A DNA stretch of 64,000 nt from positions 62,001 through 126,000 of the forward strand of contig UCHD01000014.1 in NCBI GenBank assembly GCA_900472175.1. The letters run 5' to 3'. Numbering within the stretch: the first letter of the stretch is position 1; each line of letters starts with the position of its first letter. A model generated the notes under the pieces. It was not told where the DNA came from, did no database searches, and worked only from the letters and a program-made list of their open reading frames with translations. Origin of the DNA: Hyphomicrobiales bacterium. GTDB lineage: Bacteria; Pseudomonadota; Alphaproteobacteria; Rhizobiales; Rhizobiaceae. Of this stretch, positions 1 to 8,420 are shown piece after piece. The position numbers and the translations under genes were made by a program.

Positions 1-885
1 GGCGATGTCTTCGTCACCTCGCATGGAGAGCCGTCTGTCGAGGACGTCTGGTGCGTGCGCGCCGATCTGGTTGGAGACGGCATCGTCGATGAGTGGGTCT
101 GGGATGATGCGGGCACCGGGTCCGACGACGATTTCAGCGCGTGGAACATTTCGCCGATGAACATGTTTGTCAGCGAAACGCAGATGCTGATTGCACCAAA
201 CACGTTTATTGGATGCCAGGGCCATGAGAGGGCAAGTACAGCTGTCTATGTGCTGAAAGTCAATGCGCCGACGGTGTATGCGGGCGTTCCCCCCGTGCCG
301 TCACTCCCGAATCGATCCAGACCTGAGCCCTTCTCAAATGAAGACTGGGACCGGAAGGTAACACTTCCGTTCACCGCGATCGTCGACGACCAGCATGATC
401 TGGCCTGGAAAGTTGCCCATTCGCAATTCTATGTCCTGGAGCGCTGGATCAATTTCGAGCTTGTGGGGTTCTACGACAACGGCACCGAGAAGGACAACGA
501 GATGGATGTCGTCGTCGAAACCGGGGTGTCCCAGCAGCAGACCGATACGTTCACCCACGAGGTCGGCATCAGTATCAGTTATGAAAGCGGCATCAAGGCC
601 GGTCCCGTCAGCACCAAGGTATCGGGCACCCTTTCCTACAAGTTCGGCTATCAAAGCGCGACCCAGGTGGGCAGTTTCCGCAACCAGTCCATCAAGACGG
701 TACTGACGACGCCTGCCGAACATTGCGCGGCCATGTGGGCGCAGCGGAACGCCTTCAAGCTGCGTCGCAGTGACGGCAGTTTGGTCGCCAATCCTTTGAT
801 GATGGAAGACAACGTTCCTGACTTCTACGTCCGCCAGTTCCCGGCACCAACGATCTCCAAACCGTTGCGCGTCAAGGGGCGCTGA
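1..885 (+). CDS. Hypothetical protein, possible aerolysin-like beta-pore former (5' end outside window)
   Basis: The frame is open from base 1 to the TGA at 883-885, giving 294 residues with no clear start; the GTG at 55 is internal because the same frame continues upstream. The N-terminal part is acidic and Trp-rich. From about residue 180 of the visible part the chain alternates polar and hydrophobic residues, with many Ser, Thr and Gly (for example GISISYESGIKAGPVSTKVS). This pattern is typical of the membrane-inserting hairpin of aerolysin/ETX-MTX2 toxins and of some Vps62-like (DUF946) proteins. I see no enzyme motif. Its upstream partners are outside the window, and a strong hairpin follows it. 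The coding call is firm; the pore-former idea rests only on the strand pattern. Confidence 0.6.
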   Translation, partial: GDVFVTSHGEPSVEDVWCVRADLVGDGIVDEWVWDDAGTGSDDDFSAWNISPMNMFVSETQMLIAPNTFIGCQGHERASTAVYVLKVNAPTVYAGVPPVPSLPNRSRPEPFSNEDWDRKVTLPFTAIVDDQHDLAWKVAHSQFYVLERWINFELVGFYDNGTEKDNEMDVVVETGVSQQQTDTFTHEVGISISYESGIKAGPVSTKVSGTLSYKFGYQSATQVGSFRNQSIKTVLTTPAEHCAAMWAQRNAFKLRRSDGSLVANPLMMEDNVPDFYVRQFPAPTISKPLRVKGR

Positions 886-892
886 TCGCATC

Positions 893-921
893 GACAGGAG
901 GCGGCGATGCCGCCTCCTGTC
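893..921. terminator. Bidirectional intrinsic terminator hairpin
   Basis: A perfect stem of about 13 bp (893-905 with 909-921) closes a three-base GAT loop. It sits between the stop of the plus-strand gene at 885 and the stop of the minus-strand MFS gene at 927. The convergent position and perfect symmetry suggest that it ends both transcripts. It lacks a long T-run on either side. Confidence 0.65.
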
Positions 922-926
922 TCGCC

Positions 927-2132
927 TCAATGAGGTCTTGGAGTTCGTCCGCGAGTATCGAGATAGAGCATCAGGCCAAGGCCGATCAGGCCGGCGAAGG
1001 CACCAAGGATCGAGGTGCCGGAATAATCGCTGAAGCGGGTACCGATCGCAAACAGGATGGCGCTCAATCCGCCGCTCAGAAACAGGTTTACCGAGATCAA
1101 CGAACTGCCGAGGCCCGGACGGTCGGCAATGAGATCCTGGATATAGGTGATTGGGATACTGATGAGCGCCGCGGCGGCAAAGGCGCTGAGCAGGGTCAGG
1201 GCATAGACATGCCACGGAGCCGAGGAAAGCCCGAGCAGAGTGAGGTAGACAGCATAAAGCGCCGTGCTGATCGCAAGCGCCGTCACCGCGCGCAACTGCA
1301 TGCGCGCCCAGACGAAGATGAAAACAACTTCCAGAAAGGCGACGATGCCGACAATCACGCCAATATCCGTTACGGTCCCGCGCGCTGCACCGGTGATAAT
1401 CAGCGGCTGCACTGCGGCGTTGACATGCAGGGTAGAGGTGATCAGCGAGATCGCCATCAGGCGGCCGAAGACGCTGGGTGCGAAGACCTCGCCGAAGGAT
1501 GCGAGATAAGAGTGACGATGACTTCTTTCCGGCGGGGGGCCCTTTGAAGCTGGCAATTTGAAGAAGATCAGCGCCAGATTGGCAATGCAGCCAAGGCAGG
1601 CAAGCAGGTAGGCGGGTAGCATGCTGCCGCGCCCGACCAGAACCAGCGCCACCAGGCCCGGGACCAGAACCCAGGCGACCGAGATCGCGGCGCGAACACT
1701 GGAATTGATCGCCGCCGCATCGCGCCCGCCCTCTGCATTGGCAATGGAGCGCACATTGGCAAACAGCAGCGAGGTCATCGAATTGTAGACCGGCAGCATG
1801 ACCAGCGTGCAGAAGACGAAGCTCGCAGGAACCGGTACGGCATAGACGAGGCCGTAGCCAAAGACCCCGAACGACATGACGGTCATCAGCAGGATCCGGT
1901 AATTGCCGATGCGATCGGCGAGCACGCCGACCCAGAGGCTGACGATGACGTTGACAGCTGCGGCCGCGAAAATCAGGACGGAATAGAAGCCATTGCTCAG
2001 GCCCAGCTCGGTGATGCCGATCACCGACTGATAGGGCGCTGTCGCAGCGCCCGTGAAACCGAACATGAAGATCGCGATCATGCTCAGCCGGACCACAGGG
2101 TGGCGGAAGGCGATCGGCAGCGTTGATGTCAT
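927..2132 (-). CDS. MFS transporter, sugar-efflux (Set-like) type
   Basis: A 401-residue, very hydrophobic protein with about 12 membrane segments, the usual size for the major facilitator superfamily. The loop between segments 2 and 3 carries motif A (GVLADRIGNYRI, residues 69-80). The N-terminal segment with TAPYQSVIGI and the overall layout resemble the SetA/SetB sugar-efflux branch. It is the last gene of the minus-strand group, 81 bases after the M81 peptidase, so it probably moves a sugar or breakdown product of that pathway across the inner membrane. No good ribosome-binding site is visible before the ATG. The substrate is not readable from the sequence. Confidence 0.8.
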   Translation of the reverse strand: MTSTLPIAFRHPVVRLSMIAIFMFGFTGAATAPYQSVIGITELGLSNGFYSVLIFAAAAVNVIVSLWVGVLADRIGNYRILLMTVMSFGVFGYGLVYAVPVPASFVFCTLVMLPVYNSMTSLLFANVRSIANAEGGRDAAAINSSVRAAISVAWVLVPGLVALVLVGRGSMLPAYLLACLGCIANLALIFFKLPASKGPPPERSHRHSYLASFGEVFAPSVFGRLMAISLITSTLHVNAAVQPLIITGAARGTVTDIGVIVGIVAFLEVVFIFVWARMQLRAVTALAISTALYAVYLTLLGLSSAPWHVYALTLLSAFAAAALISIPITYIQDLIADRPGLGSSLISVNLFLSGGLSAILFAIGTRFSDYSGTSILGAFAGLIGLGLMLYLDTRGRTPRPH

Positions 2133-2213
2133 GATGAGAGCACCGGAAAGGAGGTCAAAGAGCGGCCGGACATCCGGACGGAAAATAGAAGTGCCGAACG
2201 CGCTAAACCGGCA

Positions 2214-3650
2214 TCATTCCCGCCAGCGGGCCGACAGCACGGCCGCGGGGGCATAGTCGAAGTCTCGGTCGAAGGGAAAGATGGGCCTTGCCCTGCGATG
2301 ACTTGTCAGATTGGCGATATCCTGATTGACGACGCCATCGGTTAGTGCCATCAGGTTGGGATTGGCGATCGGCGCCAGTTCCGGCGACAGATAGCCGGAC
2401 TTCACCACCAGCAGCCGCACGGCCTTGGGATCAAGCCCCAGCCGCCGGAAATCCTCGATATTGTGATAGGGACGGCGGCGCGCGGCTAGCACGATCTTGA
2501 TGCCGCCAACACCGACGACGGCCTGACGATCCGCGGCAGCGCCGCTGTCATCGAGGCGAAGCACTGTTGCCGTCACCTCGGCCGGAACGCTTGCCGGATC
2601 GAGACTGCCGCCGATCTTGAGAGCAAGCGTCGCGCCCTCCCCAGCCGCAAAGCAGGCCTCGACCGCCGGACGATCGGTGATGCCGGCGAGAAGCGCGCCC
2701 TGCCAGTTGCGGGCAATCAGCGCACGCAGCACATCAGCCCGGTCGCCAACCCCGCCGCCGGTCGGGTTATCGGCGGAATCGGCGAGAATGACGGGCGACG
2801 TCTCCGCAGATGCTGCGATATCGAGCATCTCCTCCAGCGGTCCCGTCACCGGACCGAAGCCGAAGTTTTCACGCGCGTTCCAGTATTGCCGTGCGATGTC
2901 CTCGGCCGCCTTTGCCGCGGCCTGCTTGTCTGTACCGGTCACCACGGCGCAGGCCGTTGCCCGCGGTTCGTCGGCCCAGACATAACCGATCATCAGATTG
3001 GCATCGAGAATGCCCGGCAGCGCATCGAATGCAGGCAAGCCAAGATAGATCGACTTGGCAGGCTCGTCTTCGGTCGAGGTGCATTCGCCGGGCAACAGCA
3101 CTGGCACTTTGGCCCAAGCGACACCCGGGCGATTGCTCGTGCGCAGGGTTTCGACCAGCATCGACCAGGCCCGAACCATCGTTTCGCGCGTGTCGATATG
3201 CGGAGCCGTGCGATAGGCCGCGAAAATATCGAGCTGGTCGATGATCCTCTGGCTGACATTGCCGTGCAGATCGTAGCTCGCAGCGACCGGGCAATCCGGC
3301 CCGACGACGGTGCGGGCTGCGGAAATCCAGTCGCCCTCGGCGTCGTCCATGCCCTCGACATTGATCGCGCCATGCATGGCCAGATAGAGGCCATCGATCG
3401 GCAAGGCGGCCTGAAGCCGTTCGAGAAACTCCGCCTTGAACCCCTCGTAGGCCTTGCGCGATACCGGACCGCCGGGCACGGCGCGAGCGTGCAGCAGCGG
3501 CACATGCTCGATCCCGCCGGCATCGAGGAAGTTGAAATACTCCGCACCGAGCAGATCGGCATCGCGCAGCACCCTGAAATCCTCGGCGGCCATCAGGACC
3601 GGCGAATAGGTGCTGCATTCGGTATGAATACCACCAACGGCGATGCGCAT
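2214..3650 (-). CDS. M81 family metallopeptidase (MlrC/DUF1485 type), copy 1
   Basis: A 478-residue protein starting MRIAVGGIHTECSTYSP, the characteristic N-terminus of M81 proteins, whose founder MlrC is the zinc enzyme that ends microcystin breakdown. Likely metal-site segments are GIHTECST (residues 7-14), LAMHGAINVEG and DLHGNVS; DNPTGGGVGDRADV marks the C-terminal MlrC domain. I chose the ATG at 3650 because GGGGA lies just before it; an in-frame ATG at 3662 adds four residues. It lies 23 bases after the hexosaminidase and is probably cotranscribed with it. A second M81 gene is at 8421. The substrate here is unknown; many M81 proteins occur in carbohydrate or opine-like gene clusters. 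Confidence 0.82.
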   Translation of the reverse strand: MRIAVGGIHTECSTYSPVLMAAEDFRVLRDADLLGAEYFNFLDAGGIEHVPLLHARAVPGGPVSRKAYEGFKAEFLERLQAALPIDGLYLAMHGAINVEGMDDAEGDWISAARTVVGPDCPVAASYDLHGNVSQRIIDQLDIFAAYRTAPHIDTRETMVRAWSMLVETLRTSNRPGVAWAKVPVLLPGECTSTEDEPAKSIYLGLPAFDALPGILDANLMIGYVWADEPRATACAVVTGTDKQAAAKAAEDIARQYWNARENFGFGPVTGPLEEMLDIAASAETSPVILADSADNPTGGGVGDRADVLRALIARNWQGALLAGITDRPAVEACFAAGEGATLALKIGGSLDPASVPAEVTATVLRLDDSGAAADRQAVVGVGGIKIVLAARRRPYHNIEDFRRLGLDPKAVRLLVVKSGYLSPELAPIANPNLMALTDGVVNQDIANLTSHRRARPIFPFDRDFDYAPAAVLSARWRE

Positions 3651-3673
3651 TGTTTTCCCCATGATATCCGTTG

Positions 3674-5593
3674 TTACAGTTTTGGACTGAGTGGGACGAT
3701 GGCTGCGAAGCGCAACCAGTCCTTCTGACTTTTCGGTGTCCATGCGGCCTCGGCGATTGCCGGAAGACGCGGGAAGACCAGACGGTTGAAATAACCGCGC
3801 GACAGGTAGTGCTCGCACCAGATGCAGGCCTGCACGCCTTTCATCCGGTCTTTCAATTCCTCGGGAAAATCACCTTCCGCCTCATAGCCGTAGGTGTGAG
3901 CGGGTGGCACGGTACCGGCCCAGCTGGCGCCCGGCTCCTGCCATTCCTCACCCTGCACCATGTCGAGATAATAGGCTTGCCCCGGGGTCATCACCACGTC
4001 ATAGCCCTCGCGCGCTAGCTCGATGCCGACTTCAGGCGTCTCCCAGGCCATCAGCAGTGTTTCTGCCGTGTCGACACCGCCGCCATGGGCGACCTCGTTC
4101 CACCCGGCCAGCTTCTTACCGCGCTTGGTCAGCATGTCCTTGATCTGTCTCAGGAAATAGGACTGCAGCTCGAACGTGCCGGTAATGCCTTCCTTTTCCA
4201 TCAGCTTGCGCGCGAGCGGCGAGGCAAGCCACGCCCCATTCGGCACTTCGTCGCCGCCAATATGAATATAGGCCGACGGGAAGAGCTCGACGATTTCGTC
4301 CAGGACCTTGCCAAGGAATTCATAGGTGAATGGCACGGCCGGATTGAGCGCATTGTTTGGATAGCCCTGCACGGAATGATAGCTTTCCGGTGCTTCCTGG
4401 CCATCGGACAGATCGCGCAGAGCCACAAGCGTTGCCGAGTTGTGGCCGGGGGTGTCGATTTCGGGGATGATCTCGACATTGAGCGTCAGCGCATGCGCAA
4501 CCAGCGTGCGAACATCATCCTGACTGTAGAACCCGCCCACCGGCTCCGCTCCATTGCCAAGCTGCGGCAAGAGCGGGCCATCCGGGCTGCGGACGACGCC
4601 GACAGCGGTTAGCTCCGGATAGGCCTTGATCTCCAGTCGCCAGGCCTCGTCATCGGTCAGGTGCCAATGGAAAATGTTGAGCTTGAACCAGGCGAGGATA
4701 TCGATCAGCCGCGCGACATCGGCGACCGGGTAAAACTGCCGGGAAACGTCCAGATGGCAACCACGCCAGCCGTAGCGCGGCGCATCCGAAATCGTGCCGG
4801 AGATAGGAAAGCGGAATTTTCCCGGCTCGCGGCGGGCGCCGTTCAGCAGTTGAGCCAGCGACGTCAAACCATACTGCCGGCCGGCGCCTCCGCCATAGCT
4901 GAGCGTGATGGCTTCCGATGAGAAGGATAACGCATAGGCTTCTGCCGCAAGAGTGGCATCCGGCGTCAGATGCAGAACCCTGCCTTGGCTGTTCGCTGCC
5001 AAGCTGAGTGGCGCATGGTCGGCTTCGAACAGGCGGCGGAACAGGCCGATCACGGTATCGATCGCCTTGAGGTCTTCCATCGATGCGCCGGGCGCGGGAT
5101 AGAGGCAGACAGGAAATGTATCGCCGGGCTTCACATCGATCCGGCGCGGCCATGGCTGCAGCGCGAACGGCAGATCGAGCTTGCCTTCAGGCAGCAGCAC
5201 GGGCGGCGGCTCGCTCGTCCGCCCCTCCAGCAGAAGGTCGGATACCGCGACCGGTACATGGCGGCCGTCCGCCAGCGTCAGATAGGCGGACTTCGCGCCA
5301 TCGGTGCAATGCACGGCCTTGCGGTGCAGCCCGCCGATCGTGAAAGTCCAGGAGGCTCCGGGGGCTAGCACGAAGCCAGCCGGCGGTGCGAATTCATGGT
5401 AGTTGGCATTGCGCTTGACGAAGACGGCGTTTTCACAAGCCGTCTTGTCGATCACCCGCGTCAGCGAGGTGTAGACAATGGTAAAGTCTTGAAGGGCCGT
5501 GTCCGACAGGTTGAGCAGGCTGAAAACGAAACGGCCGTGCGGGCCGCCGTCAGTATGCCACGCACTTTCAAGACGATAGGACGCCGATTGCAT
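3674..5593 (-). CDS. Beta-N-acetylhexosaminidase, GH20
   Basis: A 639-residue glycoside hydrolase. Residues about 150-265 form the GH20b-like domain (DLPFALQPWP onward, YGLTSLAQLL), and the barrel starts at YGWRGCHLDVSRQF (275-288). WHLTDDEAWRLEI (310-322) and HIGGDEVP (444-451) are classic GH20 motifs, with D448-E449 the catalytic pair for substrate-assisted cleavage. The N-terminal 120 residues are an additional beta-rich domain. It should release terminal GlcNAc or GalNAc. No signal peptide is visible, so it probably acts in the cytoplasm on imported oligosaccharides. It lies 17 bases after the SDR gene in the same minus-strand operon. Confidence 0.9.
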   Translation of the reverse strand: MQSASYRLESAWHTDGGPHGRFVFSLLNLSDTALQDFTIVYTSLTRVIDKTACENAVFVKRNANYHEFAPPAGFVLAPGASWTFTIGGLHRKAVHCTDGAKSAYLTLADGRHVPVAVSDLLLEGRTSEPPPVLLPEGKLDLPFALQPWPRRIDVKPGDTFPVCLYPAPGASMEDLKAIDTVIGLFRRLFEADHAPLSLAANSQGRVLHLTPDATLAAEAYALSFSSEAITLSYGGGAGRQYGLTSLAQLLNGARREPGKFRFPISGTISDAPRYGWRGCHLDVSRQFYPVADVARLIDILAWFKLNIFHWHLTDDEAWRLEIKAYPELTAVGVVRSPDGPLLPQLGNGAEPVGGFYSQDDVRTLVAHALTLNVEIIPEIDTPGHNSATLVALRDLSDGQEAPESYHSVQGYPNNALNPAVPFTYEFLGKVLDEIVELFPSAYIHIGGDEVPNGAWLASPLARKLMEKEGITGTFELQSYFLRQIKDMLTKRGKKLAGWNEVAHGGGVDTAETLLMAWETPEVGIELAREGYDVVMTPGQAYYLDMVQGEEWQEPGASWAGTVPPAHTYGYEAEGDFPEELKDRMKGVQACIWCEHYLSRGYFNRLVFPRLPAIAEAAWTPKSQKDWLRFAAIVPLSPKL

Positions 5594-5610
5594 GTCCGTT
5601 CCTCTGATGT

Positions 5611-6387
5611 CTAATAGTTTTCGGATTGGGAAAAGGTGCGGGCAAGCTCGGCCTGTCCTGCGGTCAGGCCGCAGTCGACCGGCAGACAGACGCCCGAGAT
5701 TGCCGAGGCCAGCGGGCTGGCGAGGAAGCCGACAGCATTGGCCACATCATCCGGGCCGGCGATCCGCTGCAACGGATACCAGCGGCGTGCGTCCTCGAAG
5801 ACGTTCGGATTGGCGGCGGCGCGGACCTCCCACGCCTGCGTGCGCACCGTTCCAGGCGACACGGCATTGGCGCGAATGCCGTACTTGCCGTATTCGACGG
5901 CAATCAGCTTCGTCAGGTGCAGGAGGCCAGCCTTGGCGGCGCTATAGGCAGGGTGGCCAAAGACATTGGTGCCGTTGACCGAGGCGATATTGATCACCGA
6001 GCCCTGGCTTTGCTTCAACGCATCCTCGACAGCGCGAAAGCAAAGGAAAGCCGCCTCAAGATTCAAGGCATTGTCCATGCGCCAGATTTCAGGCGTCGTA
6101 TCATGCAGGCTGACGGCACGCGCGGCACCCGCATTGTTGACCAGTGTCCTGACCGTGCCGAGCTCCGCCGCACGTGCTGCCATCGCTGCAACGCTTGACG
6201 CATCGGTGATATCGCAGGTCAGGGCGACGAACTTCGCCGGATTACCAAGGCTTGCTGCTGCCTTTTCGACGGCGGTGCCGTCCAGATCGGGCATCAGCAC
6301 GACGTCATGATCTTCGCCAAGGCGGCGCGCAATAGCCCGGCCGATGTCACCGGCGGCCCCCGTTACGATTGCAACAGATGAAGTCAT
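5611..6387 (-). CDS. SDR family NAD(P)-dependent oxidoreductase
   Basis: A 258-residue classical short-chain dehydrogenase. TGAAGDIG (9-16) is the nucleotide-binding glycine motif, NNAG (84-87) stabilises the fold, and S136, Y148 and K152 (YSAAK) form the active site; all are present. D34 after the second strand suggests NAD rather than NADP. It sits between the RpiR regulator and the hexosaminidase with gaps of only 27 and 17 bases, so it probably oxidises a sugar or sugar-alcohol intermediate of this pathway. The substrate cannot be inferred further. Confidence 0.88.
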   Translation of the reverse strand: MTSSVAIVTGAAGDIGRAIARRLGEDHDVVLMPDLDGTAVEKAAASLGNPAKFVALTCDITDASSVAAMAARAAELGTVRTLVNNAGAARAVSLHDTTPEIWRMDNALNLEAAFLCFRAVEDALKQSQGSVINIASVNGTNVFGHPAYSAAKAGLLHLTKLIAVEYGKYGIRANAVSPGTVRTQAWEVRAAANPNVFEDARRWYPLQRIAGPDDVANAVGFLASPLASAISGVCLPVDCGLTAGQAELARTFSQSENY

Positions 6388-6414
6388 AACGGGTCCCCAG
6401 TGATCATGATGAAC

Positions 6415-7278
6415 TCAATCCCCCAGAAGCTGGCGGTCGTCGCCATCGCGATGCGCGACAAGCTGCTGCTTGATGCGCCGCAAGGTCACAGTCGCCTGGG
6501 GCTGCATATTGTAGGCAATCAGGTTGGCAAGGATATCGAGCAGTGCGATATAGGCGATACGGGTCGAGGTCGGGCGATAGATATTGGTGCCTTCCGGCAG
6601 ATCGACCGGTACCGTGATATCCGCGGCGCGGGCAACCGGACTGCCGCTTTGTGTCAGCGCGATGGTGGTGACCTTCTGGTCGCGGGCGAGCATGAAGGAT
6701 CGAACCAGTTCGGCATTGCGCCCGGAGAATGACGACCCGATGACGACATCGCCTGGCCGGGCGGCAGCTGCCATCATCATCTGCATGCTGTGATCGGAGC
6801 TTGCCGTAATGCGCAATCCGAGACGGAACAGGCGGTTTTGCAACTCGCTGGCGATCATCGAGGAATTGCCGCCGGAGCCGAACGCGTAGATCATATTGGC
6901 CCCGGCCAATTTTGCAGTGGCTTGCTCGATCGCGGCGAGATCCAAATTCCTATGCAGCAGGAACAATGCGTTCTGCGCCTTGGATACGACATCCTGTGCC
7001 ACATCGGCCGGTTCCCGGCTCTTCGGCTCCGGCTTGAGGTAGCGCATGCCGACATAGGCGGTGCGCGCCAGTTGCACCTTGAAGTCTGAAAAGCTATCGC
7101 AACCGAGCCGTCGGCAAAAGCGTGTGACGGTCGGAGGCGACACGTCCGCCTTGCCGGCCAGTTCAATGATCGACGCGTTCACGGCAAATTCGAAGTCGGT
7201 CAGCAAGATTTCGGCAATGCGGCCTTCGGCCGGTGAAAGCCGGCCTTTTTCTTCCTGAATCGTCGAGAAAATATCCAT
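6415..7278 (-). CDS. MurR/RpiR family transcriptional regulator
   Basis: A 287-residue regulator. The N-terminal HTH_6 domain spans about residues 1-75, with IIELAGKADVSPPTVTRFCR as the helix-turn-helix. A SIS sugar-phosphate-binding domain follows at about 125-260 (IYAFGSGGNSS, GSSFSGRNAE). Family members bind a phosphosugar and control amino-sugar, inositol or hexose catabolism. It is the natural controller of the surrounding GH20/ABC cluster. A TTTCA-A-TGAAA palindrome lies at 7289-7299, just upstream of its own start, and related palindromes occur at 7877-7890 and 15509-15525, which would fit autoregulation plus control of both flanking units. Confidence 0.9.
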   Translation of the reverse strand: MDIFSTIQEEKGRLSPAEGRIAEILLTDFEFAVNASIIELAGKADVSPPTVTRFCRRLGCDSFSDFKVQLARTAYVGMRYLKPEPKSREPADVAQDVVSKAQNALFLLHRNLDLAAIEQATAKLAGANMIYAFGSGGNSSMIASELQNRLFRLGLRITASSDHSMQMMMAAAARPGDVVIGSSFSGRNAELVRSFMLARDQKVTTIALTQSGSPVARAADITVPVDLPEGTNIYRPTSTRIAYIALLDILANLIAYNMQPQATVTLRRIKQQLVAHRDGDDRQLLGD

Positions 7279-7288
7279 CAGAGCGCAC

Positions 7289-7299
7289 TTTCAATGAAA
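7289..7299. promoter_or_regulatory. Palindrome TTTCA-N-TGAAA upstream of the RpiR gene
   Basis: A perfect 5-1-5 inverted repeat 11-21 bases upstream of the RpiR start codon. The half-sites match those of two other palindromes in this cluster, though in the opposite order. It could be an autoregulatory operator; a short palindrome like this can also occur by chance. Confidence 0.3.
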
Positions 7300-7401
7300 T
7301 CGCCAGGCTGCCTCGAAAAGGCTTCCTGAAACCGCGGCAATGCTGCGATCCGGCACACGATTCTCACCTGATGTCCACCCGCCTCCTCGTCTGCCCTGGT
7401 C

Positions 7402-7791
7402 TCAGGCCGTCTTTTCCTTGTAAGCGATGCAGTCGATCTCGACCTTGCAGTCGACCATCATCGACGCCTGCACGCAGGCACGTGCCGGTGGATGCTCGCC
7501 GAAATAGTCCTGATAGATCTTGTTGAAGGTCCAGAAATCGCGCGGATCATCCAGCCAGACGCCGACGCGAACGATATGTTCCGGTTCGTAATTGGCTTCC
7601 TTCAGGATAGCCAGCAAATTGGCGATCGTCTTATGGGTCTGCGGAATAATGCCGCCTTCGATGATTTCGCCATTTTCCATTGCAACCTGGCCGGAGACAT
7701 GCAGCCAGCCATTCGCCTCTACCGCGCGCGCAAATGGCAGCGGCTTGCCGCCTGCGCCCACCTGTCCGGTGCCATAACGTGTAATGGACAT
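7402..7791 (-). CDS. RidA/YjgF family protein
   Basis: A 129-residue protein of the trimeric Rid family. Family landmarks are WLHVSGQVA near residues 30-38, the Asn/Arg-rich region IVRVGVWLDDPRDF, and PARACVQASMM, whose Arg corresponds to the ligand-carboxylate-binding residue of RidA. RidA enzymes deaminate reactive enamine/imine intermediates; members inside catabolic clusters usually detoxify intermediates of that pathway. It is transcribed towards the RpiR gene (123-base gap) and diverges from the NTF2-like gene. Whether it keeps 2-iminobutanoate deaminase activity cannot be decided by eye. Confidence 0.88.
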   Translation of the reverse strand: MSITRYGTGQVGAGGKPLPFARAVEANGWLHVSGQVAMENGEIIEGGIIPQTHKTIANLLAILKEANYEPEHIVRVGVWLDDPRDFWTFNKIYQDYFGEHPPARACVQASMMVDCKVEIDCIAYKEKTA

Positions 7792-7905
7792 CAGTCCCGT
7801 CCTTGCAAATTATTTTCTTGATCCGTTGACAAATGACCATAGAAAGCAGAATTTGACCAGAGAAAAACGCCATTTATGAAAAGAATTTCAATACACGGAG
7901 CTTTC
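7792..7905. promoter_or_regulatory. Divergent promoter region with TGAAA-N4-TTTCA palindrome
   Basis: This AT-richer gap separates ridA (minus) from the NTF2-like gene (plus). At 7877-7890 it holds TGAAA-AGAA-TTTCA, a good candidate operator for the RpiR protein encoded nearby. The palindrome lies upstream of the preferred GTG start at 7906, in the place expected for a repressor of the plus-strand unit. No -35/-10 pair stands out. Confidence 0.4.
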
Positions 7906-8397
7906 GTGCGCGATCCCTTCCGCAATCCCTTTCCTTCTTCCGACACCGCCCGCCACGCGATCTGGCAGATGCTGGTCGAACGCGACATCGATGCTTTTCT
8001 GGCGGCCGACTGGTCGAAGGTTGCCGGTGATTTCGTCGAGGAAGGTTTCATCGGCATCGATGCAAAACGCGAGGCTAGCCCCGACAAATGGCGCCTCGCC
8101 TTCCCTTCACTGGCCGCCTATCGCGATGAATGGCTGCGTCAAGCAGAGGATTTTGCCCAGCAGTCCTTTGCCGAAGACACCCGCAACGCCATTTTCACCA
8201 CCACGACGCTCGAGGACATCGAGATCGAGGGCGAAATGGCGCTTGTCCGCAAGAAATTTGATGGCAGCCTGAAAAAGTCTGATGGCAGCGTCGATATTCT
8301 CAAGTGGCAGACACTCTATTACTGCCGCCTGCACCACGGACATTGGAAAATCTGCGGCTTTACGGGCTATCTGCCCAACCCGATGGGCGCTGCCTGA
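7906..8397 (+). CDS. Hypothetical NTF2-like (SnoaL-type) protein
   Basis: A 163-residue cytoplasmic protein. It has an alpha-helical N-terminal half (DTARHAIWQMLVERDIDAFL) and a beta-rich C-terminal half ending in KWQTLYYCRLHHGHWKICGF, the usual order of the NTF2/SnoaL cone fold. I chose the GTG at 7906 because GGAG lies five bases upstream; an in-frame ATG at 7876 has no clear ribosome-binding site and would overlap the putative operator. The M81 gene follows after 23 bases, so the two form one unit. Proteins of this fold may be small isomerases, hydrolases or binding subunits; I cannot assign a reaction. Confidence 0.72.
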   Translation: MRDPFRNPFPSSDTARHAIWQMLVERDIDAFLAADWSKVAGDFVEEGFIGIDAKREASPDKWRLAFPSLAAYRDEWLRQAEDFAQQSFAEDTRNAIFTTTTLEDIEIEGEMALVRKKFDGSLKKSDGSVDILKWQTLYYCRLHHGHWKICGFTGYLPNPMGAA

Positions 8398-8420
8398 GCG
8401 GCGAGAACGAGGCGAACGCA

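Noticed and set aside
334-1215. Minus-strand open frame of about 293 codons
   Set aside because: It spans two real genes and the terminator between them; composition is Arg-rich and no family is recognised.
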